Below are positions 50,561-59,401 of a stretch of 64,000 nt of DNA, in pieces (positions within the stretch are counted from its first letter, which is position 1; each line of letters starts with the position of its first letter). Made by a program: the position numbers and the translations under genes. This DNA is from JBHJGU01 sp050331475 (GTDB taxonomy: Bacteria > Pseudomonadota > Alphaproteobacteria > Caulobacterales > Maricaulaceae): assembly GCA_050331475.1 (NCBI GenBank), contig JBHJGU010000049.1, forward strand, positions 1 through 64,000, given 5' to 3'. The notes beneath the pieces were generated by a model. The model ran no database searches. It saw only the letters and a program-made list of their open reading frames with translations, and was not told the DNA's origin.

Positions 50561-50715
50561 AACATCGTCCATTCTGTAAAACTCATTCACGCTTTAAATC
50601 AAATCTAGGACGTTACACAATTACGCTAAGCATTTGTAACAATATTACGTTGCGTCGACGCGCCGGCAATCCCCACCCTCGACGCTCGTGGTCAGGCCGC
50701 CTAAAACCATCGCCC

Positions 50716-52515
50716 ATGGCTCCTGACGATCCGCCCCCCGATGACGCAGCCCTCGCGCCTGATCCGAACACGCTTGGCATGGATTTGGGCGAGCCGGACC
50801 CGGCGCCGGCTGCGCTTGAGCCCGCGGTCAGCTATCAGGTGCTCGCCCGCAAATACCGGCCCCGCCGGTTTGAGGATTTGATCGGCCAGGAAGCCATGGT
50901 GCGCACCCTGTCCAACGCGTTTAAATCGGGTCGGATTGCGCACGCCTTCATGCTCACCGGCGTGCGCGGGGTCGGGAAAACGACTACCGCGCGGCTGTTG
51001 GCGCGCGGGCTCAATTACATGCGCGAGGGCGCGGACCAGCCCTCCGTGGACCTGGACCCGCCTGGCGAGCATTGCGACGCGATCACCCAGTCGCGTCATG
51101 TGGATGTCATGGAGATGGACGCCGCCTCGCGCACCGGGGTGGGCGACATTCGCGAAATCCTCGACAGCGTGCGCTATGCGCCCGTGTCCGCGCGCTACAA
51201 GGTTTATGTGATCGACGAGGTGCACATGCTGTCCACCTCGGCGTTTAACGCGCTTCTGAAAACGCTCGAAGAGCCCCCGCCCCACGCCAAGTTTATTTTC
51301 GCCACGACCGAGATCCGAAAAGTTCCGGTCACGGTGCTCTCCCGCTGCCAACGCTTTGACCTCAAACGGGTGGAGCGTGATGTTCTGACCGCGCATCTGG
51401 CGCGAATTTGCGGGCTGGAAGGCGCGCAGGTTTCCGAGGCCGGGCTCGCCCTGATCGCACGAGCCGCGGAAGGCTCGGTGCGCGACGCGCTCTCCATTCT
51501 CGACCAAGCCATCGTTCAGGCCGACCCGGGCGCAGAGGTCAGCGCGGGCGATATTCGCGACATGCTGGGTTTGGCCGACCGGGCGCGAACCTTGGACTTG
51601 TTTGAATTCGCCGCCCAAGGCGATGCGGCCTCCGCCATCATCGAATTGGGCGAACAATACGCCCGGGGCGGGGATCCAGCGGTGGTGTTTCGCGATTTGC
51701 TTGACCATTGTCACGAAACCACCCGGGCGCGGATCCTCGGCGCGACGGCCGATCTCTCCGATTACGCCGACGAAGCGCCGCGGCTACGCGCGCTCGGCGC
51801 AGCCCTCGGGCCGGCCAATTTGTCTCGGCTCTGGCAAATGCTGTTGAAAGCGCATCAAGAGGTGCGCGCCGCGCCTGACCCGCTCGCCGCCGGTGAAATG
51901 GCGCTGATCCGGATCGCTGCGGCCGCAGGATTGCCTCCGCCAGAGGACGCGGCGCGACTGTTAAAGGCTGAAGACAGCGCGCCTTCGGCCGCGGCGTCGG
52001 GGGCGGCGCGCGCCGATCCGGCGCCGGACCGCAGCCAACCCCAACACGCCGCCGGCGCCGCTCCCGCGCTGGAGGACTTAGCCGCCGTGGCGCGATTGGC
52101 CGGCGAACGGCGCGACCTGGCGCTTAAGTCCGACATTGAACGCTTTGTCCGCCCGGTCCGCCTGGAACCGGGCAAGCTGGTCTTCGAGCCGGCAGCGGGC
52201 GCGCCCAAGGACCTGGCTAAACGGCTGGCCGCACGGCTCTTGGATTGGACGGGACAGACCTGGGCGGTGCTCGCCGATGATGACGCCGCCGGCGGCGCCA
52301 CCTTGCGCGAAGAACGCGATCGCGCGGAGGCCAACGCCCGCGCGGAGCTTCTCGCCGAGCCGCTGGTTAAGGCGGTGTTCGCAGCTTTCCCCAATGCGAA
52401 AATCCTCTCGGTTAGCGATCCAGCGGCGGAAGCGGCGGCTGTACGGGGGCTGGACCCGGAGCCGGAGCCGGAGGATGATAACGCCCCTCGACGTGAGCAG
52501 GAGCGCGCCCGATGA
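50716..52515 (+). CDS. dnaX: DNA polymerase III tau/gamma subunit
   Basis: Clamp-loader ATPase that also holds the polymerase cores. AAA+ domain: Walker A GVRGVGKTTTARLL, Walker B VIDEVHMLS, sensor 1 FATTEIRKVPVTVLSRCQRFDL with the SRC arginine finger. The zinc-finger region reads DPPGEHCDAITQSRHVDV, with one Cys instead of four, a change I recall from other alphaproteobacteria. The C-terminal third (Ala/Glu-rich, then LVKAVFAAFPNAKILSV) is the tau part. 599 aa from ATG 50716. Its stop overlaps ybaB by 4 nt. Confidence 0.94.
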   Translation: MAPDDPPPDDAALAPDPNTLGMDLGEPDPAPAALEPAVSYQVLARKYRPRRFEDLIGQEAMVRTLSNAFKSGRIAHAFMLTGVRGVGKTTTARLLARGLNYMREGADQPSVDLDPPGEHCDAITQSRHVDVMEMDAASRTGVGDIREILDSVRYAPVSARYKVYVIDEVHMLSTSAFNALLKTLEEPPPHAKFIFATTEIRKVPVTVLSRCQRFDLKRVERDVLTAHLARICGLEGAQVSEAGLALIARAAEGSVRDALSILDQAIVQADPGAEVSAGDIRDMLGLADRARTLDLFEFAAQGDAASAIIELGEQYARGGDPAVVFRDLLDHCHETTRARILGATADLSDYADEAPRLRALGAALGPANLSRLWQMLLKAHQEVRAAPDPLAAGEMALIRIAAAAGLPPPEDAARLLKAEDSAPSAAASGAARADPAPDRSQPQHAAGAAPALEDLAAVARLAGERRDLALKSDIERFVRPVRLEPGKLVFEPAAGAPKDLAKRLAARLLDWTGQTWAVLADDDAAGGATLREERDRAEANARAELLAEPLVKAVFAAFPNAKILSVSDPAAEAAAVRGLDPEPEPEDDNAPRREQERAR

Positions 52516-52841
52516 AAGACTTCGCCAATATGTTCAAGCAAGTCCAAGAGATGCAGTCTCAGATGACGGCGGTCCAAGACGCGCTGGAGGCTCACGAGGA
52601 GACCGGTCAATCCGGCGGTGGGCTCGTCAAAGTGACGCTCAACGGCAAGGGCGAGCCGCGCGGGGTCTCCATCGACGACAGCTTGATGAACGCAGACGAA
52701 CGCGACGTTCTGGAGGATTTGATCGTCGCCGCCATGATCGACGCTAAGCGGAAGGTTGAGGCCGCTGCGCAGGAAAAAATGAAAGCGGTCACCGGTGGGT
52801 TGGCCGGCATGATGCCACCCGGATTTAAGCTGCCGTTTTAG
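52512..52841 (+). CDS. YbaB/EbfC nucleoid-associated protein
   Basis: Small DNA-binding dimer of the YbaB family. MKDFANMFKQVQEMQSQMTAVQ is the N-terminal helix, GLVKVTLNGKGEPRGVSIDDSL the central strands, and the closing MMPPGFKLPF is a family signature. 109 aa. It is coupled to dnaX by an ATGA overlap and precedes recR with csp and the isomerase between; the direct dnaX-ybaB-recR order known elsewhere is interrupted by these two genes. Confidence 0.94.
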   Translation: MKDFANMFKQVQEMQSQMTAVQDALEAHEETGQSGGGLVKVTLNGKGEPRGVSIDDSLMNADERDVLEDLIVAAMIDAKRKVEAAAQEKMKAVTGGLAGMMPPGFKLPF

Positions 52842-53004
52842 CTCGACGTCTTGACGTCTGGGGCGCGCGCGTTCAGGGTGCGCGGCGAATAGACGACCTT
52901 GGCGATGTTCCGCCGCGACTGACCGGCCTAACCCCTCCCAAAGACACTCTGTTCACCACCCCCGCGGTCGAAGTGGGTTCGGCCGCGCCATGAGAGGTTA
53001 TGAT

Positions 53005-53208
53005 ATGCCGGCTGGCACAGTGAAATGGTTCAATACCGAAAAAGGTTATGGCTTCATCAAGCCCGACGACGGCGGCGCGGACGTGTTCGTGCACATCACC
53101 GCGGTGCAGGCCGCGGGTCTGGCGACGTTGGCGGAGGGACAAACCCTCTCCTATGAGCTGACAGAAGCGCGCAACGGCAAGGTCGCTGCGAGCAATCTCG
53201 TCGCTTAA
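53005..53208 (+). CDS. Cold-shock-domain protein
   Basis: 67-aa RNA chaperone made of one OB fold. GTVKWFNTEKGYGFIKPDDGG is RNP1-containing, DVFVHITAV RNP2, and NGKVAASNL closes the fold. ATG 53005 has AGAGG 8 nt upstream; the ATG five codons earlier lacks one. The 163-nt leader is long for so small a gene, as usual for csp genes that regulate through their 5' UTR. Confidence 0.93.
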   Translation: MPAGTVKWFNTEKGYGFIKPDDGGADVFVHITAVQAAGLATLAEGQTLSYELTEARNGKVAASNLVA

Positions 53209-53299
53209 GAGACGAATTTGAGTTCGGGCGCGCTGGGGTTGAACCTGGCGCGCCTCGGCTCGCCGCCCGGCGAGCGGCAGAGAAGGCGGGAGCGACCCG

Positions 53300-53764
53300 A
53301 TGCGACGTGCGCAAGCCGGGGACACAGTGAAGGTCGACTATGTCGGCGTCCTTGATGACGGATCGGAATTCGATCACACCCGCGAACGCGGTCCCATGGA
53401 ATTCACCATTGGCGGGCGGCAAGTTTTACCCGGCTTTGAAAACGCCGTCATCGGCTTGGCTGAGGGCGAAGCGGCGTCTGTGACCTTGGCGCCGGCGGAC
53501 GCCTATGGCGAGCACAAAGCGAAATTCGTCTCCACCCTGGACCGGTCCCGCTTTCCTGCGGAGCTGGATATCACCTTGGGCATGACGTTGGTTATTCCCA
53601 ATGGTGTGGGCCGGAAAATCAAACACACCGTCACCGCGATCGACGGTGATCAAATCACCATTGACGGCAATCACCCCTTGGCCGGGCAGACCTTGAGCTT
53701 CACCCTCACCCTGGCGGGCTTCGCCGAAGCCGATCCGCCTTCGGACGACCCATCCCAGGACTAA
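53300..53764 (+). CDS. FKBP-type peptidyl-prolyl isomerase, SlyD-like
   Basis: Cytoplasmic prolyl isomerase and chaperone. FKBP core (VKVDYVGVLDDGSEFDHTRERGPMEFTIGGRQVLPGFENAVIGL) interrupted by an insert-in-flap chaperone domain (HKAKFVSTLDRSRFPAELDITLGMTL), the SlyD arrangement; LAGQTLSFTLTLAGF closes it. The His-rich metal tail of E. coli SlyD is missing: the end is acidic (ADPPSDDPSQD). 154 aa, no signal peptide. Confidence 0.9.
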   Translation: MRRAQAGDTVKVDYVGVLDDGSEFDHTRERGPMEFTIGGRQVLPGFENAVIGLAEGEAASVTLAPADAYGEHKAKFVSTLDRSRFPAELDITLGMTLVIPNGVGRKIKHTVTAIDGDQITIDGNHPLAGQTLSFTLTLAGFAEADPPSDDPSQD

Positions 53765-53820
53765 GCGCGCAAACCGGCTAAATTGGTCGGCTTCACTGCG
53801 ATTCGCTGGATCCTTCGCCC

Positions 53821-54426
53821 ATGCCCGCCGCCTCCGCCGGACCCGAAATTGAACGCCTGATCGGCTTGCTGGCCAAGCTGCCGGGACTGGGGCCGCGATC
53901 CGCGCGGCGCGCCGTTCTGCATCTGATCAAGAAACGTGAGACCTTGATGGCGCCCTTGGCGGAGGCGCTCCAAGACGCGTCCGAAAAAATCGTCGTCTGT
54001 TCGGAATGCGGCAATCTAGACGTCTCAAGCCCTTGCGCGGTCTGTTGCGCACCGGACCGAGACAGCGGCCTGATCTGTGTGGTCGAGCAAGTCGGCGATC
54101 TCTGGGCGCTGGAGCGTTCGGGCGCGTTTCGCGGCCGATATCACGTTTTAGGCGGCGTCTTGTCCGCGCTCGACGGGGTGCGGCCGGAGGATCTCTCGAT
54201 CCCGAAACTGGTCGAGCGGGCGAACCGGCCCGAAGTCACCGAAGTGATCCTCGCGCTTAACGCGACGGTTGACGGCCAGACCACCGCCCATTACCTCGCC
54301 GACGCTCTGCAATCAACCTCGGTCAGTGTGTCCAGCGTCGCCCGCGGGGTGCCGGTGGGTGGAGAGCTGGATTACCTCGACGACGGTACGCTGAACGCCG
54401 CCCTGCGCAGTCGGCGCCCGGTCTAA
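53821..54426 (+). CDS. recR: Recombination mediator RecR
   Basis: Helps load RecA with RecO at gaps. N-terminal helix-hairpin-helix (LLAKLPGLGPRSARRAVLHL), a zinc finger in VVCSECGNLDVSSPCAVCC with Cys-x2-Cys and Cys-x2-Cys, and the TOPRIM fold opening with ICVVEQVGDLWALERSG; the C-terminal part contains ATVDGQTTAHYL and VPVGGELDYLDDGTL. 201 aa. ATG 53821 is 56 nt after the isomerase gene. Ends 10 nt from the convergent GT-C gene. Confidence 0.95.
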   Translation: MPAASAGPEIERLIGLLAKLPGLGPRSARRAVLHLIKKRETLMAPLAEALQDASEKIVVCSECGNLDVSSPCAVCCAPDRDSGLICVVEQVGDLWALERSGAFRGRYHVLGGVLSALDGVRPEDLSIPKLVERANRPEVTEVILALNATVDGQTTAHYLADALQSTSVSVSSVARGVPVGGELDYLDDGTLNAALRSRRPV

Positions 54427-54436
54427 GGGGGCCGGG

Positions 54437-56185
54437 CTAAGGGGATCCGACCCGCCACACGGTGAAATCCTCGACCTCGACCACGGGCGTCAAGCCCACC
54501 AGCGGCTCGCCTTTAACTAACTGGACGGCGAATCCGTTTGGATGATCCTCAGTGAATGACCACCAGGCGTCGGGTGTGCAGACCACAACATAGTCGATCC
54601 CGCCCAGTGCGTTCGCGTCATGCGGGTTCTGGAACAGGGCGTAGGTCCGAATTAGGCCTTCGACATTTCGGTGATAATGCCCGCCTACCACCCCGTGGGG
54701 TGTCTCCGCTAATAAGCGCGGTGCGGCGTTCGGGTGTGCAAGCGCGGTCCCTGGTGTGAGTTTCGCGAACGCCGCGTAGGCCTCTGGCGGGCATGACCGT
54801 GCTTCGCGTTCTTCCTGTGCGGCCTCCGCGTCGCGCTGGGCGGGCAAGGCTGCGGCTAACGCCGCATAGGGAAACCCGCAACACGCCAGCCCAACGCCAA
54901 CGCGACGCCAAACGGACAGTCCCGCCGTTTGCGCGAAAACCGCCGCGCCAAGGGCCGCGCTCAACGCCGCCGTTAAAACGACACCGCGGATTTGGCCAAT
55001 CATAACCAAGCTGGCGATCCCCAGGGCGGCTAAACACACCCCCCAGCTGGCGCGGTCCACCGCCTTATTGCGGGATACCAAAACTGCACCCGCGGCAAGC
55101 CCGACAACGAGGGCGGGGCCCAAGCCGGACACGATGAGCGTCAGTCGATTGGGCGTCGCCCAAAGCGGTTTCGCCTCGGTGATGTCGCTCAGCCAAAGCG
55201 TTTTCAGCACGTCCGGAATTTCGCTGTAGGGCCCTCCCGCGCAGTGGGGAAAGGCCGCAAGCAAGCCCGCGCCGGCGATCCCGGCGATCAGGGCGCCGGA
55301 CATTGCGCGCACGCGACGATCCGCCATGCGATGATCAAGTGCGCTAAGCGCCGCGAAGACGCCTACGCTCGCGACGCCCGCGGACAAATACACCCAAGAC
55401 ACCGCGTCGCACGCTGCCCGGTATCCCGCGATCGCGTCATAGCGCGCCGCGAAGATGGCGGCCGTGATCGCGGCCATGCCGCCGGAAAAGGCCAGACCGA
55501 CGGGTCCCGCCCCGCTCAGCCGTAAAACCCAACCCAGGCCCAAACCGCCCAAAACCGCTAAAACGATGTTGAGCCCTTCAAGGCCCACGCCCAAGCTTAT
55601 CCCGGCCAGGGCGCCGCCCAGAACGGCGCACCACAGGGTTCGCGTTCGGGTCGCATGGACCACGCTCGCCAATATACTCAGCGCGAAAACGACTTGCAGG
55701 CCGTGATGGTCGATTTTGGCCGGCTCTAGGGTCTCTGTCGCCACGACTGCGCCAAGCAGGAAAACCGCCGCTGCGAACGGCGAAAGCGTCGGCGACAAGG
55801 CGCGCGCTAAAGCGAGCCCGGCAAGGCCGTAGAGGAAAAACAAAACCGTCGGCGCCAAGCCTAAGACCGCCGTTTCGGCTTGGGCGCCTAAGAGCGGCTG
55901 CAGTGCAATAATCGCTCCGCCTAACACCGCATCGGGCCAACGCGCCCAATGCATGGCGACCCCGTCCGGCGGGTTCAGCCGCGGTTGAAGAAAATCATCA
56001 AGCGGCCGGCCCGCCATCCAGTCGCGCGCTTGCACCAGCCGTAGAGTGGCGTCGGGATCGGCGTAAAGGGTGGCCGTCATGTCCGGCCAAGCGGAAACCA
56101 GCCTGATGGTAGCGACGATGGTCCAGACCAGTCCGGAGAAGAGCCACGCATCGCGCGCGCCTAAATTTTGGAAAGGCGGCTGCAT
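54437..56185 (-). CDS. GT-C-type polytopic membrane transferase
   Basis: 582 aa with about 11-12 hydrophobic segments and a C-terminal soluble part of about 130 residues. The first periplasmic loop contains YADPDATLRLVQARDWMAG and RLNPPDGVAMHWARWPD, an acidic DPD followed by conserved-looking aromatic Pro-rich wording, as in alphaproteobacterial oligosaccharyltransferase-like or GT-C proteins. A glycan transfer at the periplasmic face is likely; donor and acceptor are unknown. ATG at 56183-56185. Divergent from the GT2 gene across 111 nt, so the two may serve one glycosylation pathway. Confidence 0.7.
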   Translation of the reverse strand: MQPPFQNLGARDAWLFSGLVWTIVATIRLVSAWPDMTATLYADPDATLRLVQARDWMAGRPLDDFLQPRLNPPDGVAMHWARWPDAVLGGAIIALQPLLGAQAETAVLGLAPTVLFFLYGLAGLALARALSPTLSPFAAAVFLLGAVVATETLEPAKIDHHGLQVVFALSILASVVHATRTRTLWCAVLGGALAGISLGVGLEGLNIVLAVLGGLGLGWVLRLSGAGPVGLAFSGGMAAITAAIFAARYDAIAGYRAACDAVSWVYLSAGVASVGVFAALSALDHRMADRRVRAMSGALIAGIAGAGLLAAFPHCAGGPYSEIPDVLKTLWLSDITEAKPLWATPNRLTLIVSGLGPALVVGLAAGAVLVSRNKAVDRASWGVCLAALGIASLVMIGQIRGVVLTAALSAALGAAVFAQTAGLSVWRRVGVGLACCGFPYAALAAALPAQRDAEAAQEEREARSCPPEAYAAFAKLTPGTALAHPNAAPRLLAETPHGVVGGHYHRNVEGLIRTYALFQNPHDANALGGIDYVVVCTPDAWWSFTEDHPNGFAVQLVKGEPLVGLTPVVEVEDFTVWRVGSP

Positions 56186-56296
56186 TGATCCGATCCTCCG
56201 CTCGCGCGTCCCGACTTCACGCGCGACTCAGTCTATGACATAGCGCTTAACGTGGTCCCACCGGCTCGCCAAACTGGATAAGGAAGCCCGAACGCC

Positions 56297-57280
56297 ATGT
56301 CCGTCGCCCCGACCGTGCCCGACTTAGACATTGCGGTGTTGCTGCCGTGTTTGAACGAGGCGGCGGCCATCGCTCAGGTCGTTGACGATTTCCGCACCGC
56401 CCTTCCTGGGGCGCGCATCTATGTGTTTGACAACGCGTCGACTGACGACACCGCCGCGGTGGCGCGCGCGGCGGGCGCGATCGTGGCCTATGAGCCCCGA
56501 CGCGGGAAAGGTGGGGTCGTGCGTCGCATGTTCGCCGACGTTGACGCCGACATTTACGTCATGGCCGACGGCGACGGCACTTATTCTGCGGATCGCGCTC
56601 CGGACCTGGTGCGGGCCTTGATCGACGCCGGCGCCGATATGGTGGTCGCTGCGCGCGAAGGGGTGACGGAGGATGCAGGTCGTGCGGGGCACGCTTTTGG
56701 CAACGCCTTGTTCAACCGGCTGTTCCGCTTGCTGTTCGGCCGGGATTTCACCGACATTTTTTCGGGCTATCGCGCGTTTTCCCGTCGATACGTGAAAAGC
56801 TTTCCGGCCCTGTCCGATGCGTTCGAGATTGAAACCGAAATGGCCGTGCATGCGAGCCAATTGCGCATGCCTGTGGTGGAGATCAGCGCGCCATACGGCA
56901 AACGGATGGAAGGCTCGGCGAGCAAACTCAAGACCTTCCGCGACGGCGCGCGGATCTTGCACACTTTTTCCAATCTATTGAAGGACACCCGACCGACCGT
57001 GTTTTACGGTGCGTTGGCCGGGCTGGGCGCGACCGTGAGCCTAATTTTAGCGATCCCCTTGGTGATTGAGTTCTTGGAAACAGGGCTGGTGCCGCGTTTG
57101 CCCACTGCGGTGTTGTCTACGGGGATTATGCTAACTGCGTTCATCTTTGCGGCTTGCGGGCTGATCCTGCATTCGGTGATGCGCCAACGCCTCGAGCAAA
57201 AGCGGCTGCGGTATCTGGCTTATCGCCCGCCGCCGCGTTTGGACGCGGATGCCGAACAAAACCGCAACAATGCGCTATAG
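56297..57280 (+). CDS. GT2 polyprenyl-phosphate glycosyltransferase
   Basis: Transfers a hexose from a nucleotide sugar to a polyprenyl phosphate, giving the donor used by GT-C enzymes such as the two nearby. The catalytic GT-A domain: VLLPCLNEAAAIAQVV, VFDNASTDDTAAVA, DxD in YVMADGDGTYSAD, and FSGYRAFSRRYVKSFP. After about residue 230 two transmembrane helices (GALAGLGATVSLILAIP and LSTGIMLTAFIFAACGL) anchor it. 327 aa, ATG 56297. The spread of GT39, GT-C and GT2 genes suggests a common lipid-linked sugar pool. Confidence 0.88.
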   Translation: MSVAPTVPDLDIAVLLPCLNEAAAIAQVVDDFRTALPGARIYVFDNASTDDTAAVARAAGAIVAYEPRRGKGGVVRRMFADVDADIYVMADGDGTYSADRAPDLVRALIDAGADMVVAAREGVTEDAGRAGHAFGNALFNRLFRLLFGRDFTDIFSGYRAFSRRYVKSFPALSDAFEIETEMAVHASQLRMPVVEISAPYGKRMEGSASKLKTFRDGARILHTFSNLLKDTRPTVFYGALAGLGATVSLILAIPLVIEFLETGLVPRLPTAVLSTGIMLTAFIFAACGLILHSVMRQRLEQKRLRYLAYRPPPRLDADAEQNRNNAL

Positions 57281-57316
57281 TGGCTGGCTGGAACCCGATT
57301 CGGGCGGAGCCCACGA

Positions 57317-58834
57317 GTGACGACGTTAGCAGATGCATTGGCGCGGATCGCGCCTTATGGTGTTGAGGCTGCGCTTCTGGGCGCTGCAGTAGTCAGCCTG
57401 TTGGGCGCGGCGTTTTGGCGGTCGGCCAGCCGCGCGCGCCGCCATCGCCGGTCTTTACGCACCCAGTTGGATGAGATGCACGCGGCTGCGTCTGTGCAAG
57501 CCAAACGTCTGACCGCCCTCGATGAGCGCCGCGAGATCGCCGAACGCGAGCTCGCCGTCGCCCAAAACGAAGCGGCGCGCGTTGGCCCGTTGGAACACAA
57601 GCTCGATGACGCGGAGCGCCGGGTTCTGGCCTTGGAGGCGAGCTTGCGCGAGACCCGGGCGCGCGCCCAAGCCGACGCGGAGCACGCCGCGCGCGAAAAG
57701 GCCGATCTTCTCGATCTACAGCGGCAATTAGAAAACAAATTCAAGACCCTCGCCGCGGACGCCTTCCGCGCGAACGAAGAACGCTTTCTCAATCTCGCCT
57801 CGGAAACGCTCAAAACTCACCAGGCGGAGACCCGTGGGGGCTTGGCCCAACACCAGGAGCGGCTGACCAAATTGCTTGAGCCTGTGGGCGTCTCCTTTGA
57901 CGGTTTCAAAAAGCGCGTCGATGAATTGGAGGCCTCACGGATCAAAGACCGCGAGGGGGTTATGACCTCGATGCGGCACATGCATGATCTGCTCAACGCC
58001 ACTCGCAAGGAGACCGAGCGCCTGCGCACAGCCTTGCAGTCCCAACCTCAAACGCGAGGCCGGTGGGCGGAAGAGCAGCTTAAAAACATTCTCGAACTCG
58101 CCGGCATGGCTGAGCACACCGACTTTGACCTGCAATCCCATATGAAGACGGAGACCGGCGGACTCCGACCCGATTGCGTGATCCGCGTGCCCGGGGGCGG
58201 CTCGATCGTGGTGGACGCCAAAGTGTCGCTGAACGCCTATCTCGACGCGGTCGACGCCGATGACCCCGAAGCCCGGCAGGCTGCTTTCTTGCGCCACGCC
58301 AAACAACTGAGAACTCACGTTAAACAGTTGGCCGACAAGGCATATTGGAAGCAATTCCGCAATGCGCCGGATTTCGTGGCTATGTTTGTGCCCGGCGACC
58401 AATTCTTCGCCGCGGCTTTGGACTGTGATGAGGCGTTATTTTCAGACGCGCTTGAGAAGCGCGTGGTGATCGTCACGCCATCAACTCTGGTGGCCCTGGC
58501 GAAAGTTGTTGCGTTTGGTTGGCGTCAGCAATTCGCTTATGACGCCGCTCAAGACATCGCGGCCATGGGCAAAGACTTTTATGAGCGTGTACTTAATTTT
58601 GCCAGTTATTTAAACAAATCCGGCGAGGGGCTCAAAAAAGCGGTCAATGAATACAACAAGGCTGTGGGATCACTCCAAACGCGTCTACTACCCAAAGCGC
58701 GCCAACTGCGTGACACTAAGGCTTTCACTGTAGAATACGCCGAGCAAGACCCGATCGACGCCGTGACCCGGGTGGACGAAACCCCTCGGCTTTGCGCGCC
58801 GGAGGTCGCCGCCTCAGGCGCGGATGCCGCTTGA
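57317..58834 (+). CDS. rmuC: DNA recombination protein RmuC
   Basis: Limits inversions at repeats; a putative nuclease. One N-terminal transmembrane helix (15-32), a coiled coil of about 50-170 rich in Ala, Glu, Arg, then the RmuC domain: RGRWAEEQLKNILELAGM, LRPDCVIRVPGGGSIVVDAKVSLNAYLDAV (endonuclease-like Asp-x-Lys in VVDAKVSL), and ALDCDEALFSDALEKRVVIVTPSTL. 505 aa from GTG 57317, with GGAG 8 nt upstream. It precedes def by 31 nt. Confidence 0.93.
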   Translation: MTTLADALARIAPYGVEAALLGAAVVSLLGAAFWRSASRARRHRRSLRTQLDEMHAAASVQAKRLTALDERREIAERELAVAQNEAARVGPLEHKLDDAERRVLALEASLRETRARAQADAEHAAREKADLLDLQRQLENKFKTLAADAFRANEERFLNLASETLKTHQAETRGGLAQHQERLTKLLEPVGVSFDGFKKRVDELEASRIKDREGVMTSMRHMHDLLNATRKETERLRTALQSQPQTRGRWAEEQLKNILELAGMAEHTDFDLQSHMKTETGGLRPDCVIRVPGGGSIVVDAKVSLNAYLDAVDADDPEARQAAFLRHAKQLRTHVKQLADKAYWKQFRNAPDFVAMFVPGDQFFAAALDCDEALFSDALEKRVVIVTPSTLVALAKVVAFGWRQQFAYDAAQDIAAMGKDFYERVLNFASYLNKSGEGLKKAVNEYNKAVGSLQTRLLPKARQLRDTKAFTVEYAEQDPIDAVTRVDETPRLCAPEVAASGADAA

Positions 58835-58865
58835 TCGTCGAGCGCGCGGGGCTTAAATCGATACG

Positions 58866-59384
58866 ATGGCGATTAGACCCATTCTCACCGTGCCGGATCC
58901 GCGGCTCAAAGACGTTTCGACGCCCGTTGAGGTCGTTGACGACGACATTCGCGCGCTTATGGATGACATGTTGGAAACCATGTATGACGCGCCGGGCATT
59001 GGTCTAGCGGCCATCCAGGTCGGCGTCGCGAAACGCGTGATCGTTATGGATCTGGCGCGCGAGGATGAACCGCCCCAGCCGCGCTATTTCGTCAATCCAG
59101 AGATTTTGGAGGCCTCGGACACGGTGCAGCCCTATGAAGAAGGCTGCTTATCGGTCCCCGACGTGTATGACGAGGTCGAACGGCCCGACCGGGTGCGGAT
59201 CCGGTATTTGAATTACCATGGCGAGCCAGTCGAGGAGGTCGCCGAGGGGTTATTCGCCGTCTGCATCCAGCACGAGATGGATCACCTCAATGGCGTGGTG
59301 TTCATTGATCATTTGTCGCGATTGAAGCGCGACCGGGCAATCCAAAAGGTCCGCAAACTCGAGAAATTCCGCGCCGCGGGCTAG
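58866..59384 (+). CDS. def: Peptide deformylase
   Basis: Removes the formyl group from nascent proteins. Three motifs hold the metal: GIGLAAIQVGV, EEGCLSVP with the ligand Cys, and QHEMDHLNGVVF with two His and catalytic Glu. 172 aa, class I deformylase. ATG 58866. No fmt gene follows; a histidine kinase on the other strand ends 17 nt later. Confidence 0.96.
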   Translation: MAIRPILTVPDPRLKDVSTPVEVVDDDIRALMDDMLETMYDAPGIGLAAIQVGVAKRVIVMDLAREDEPPQPRYFVNPEILEASDTVQPYEEGCLSVPDVYDEVERPDRVRIRYLNYHGEPVEEVAEGLFAVCIQHEMDHLNGVVFIDHLSRLKRDRAIQKVRKLEKFRAAG

Positions 59385-59401
59385 TTGTTTAGTCCATGAC
59401 C

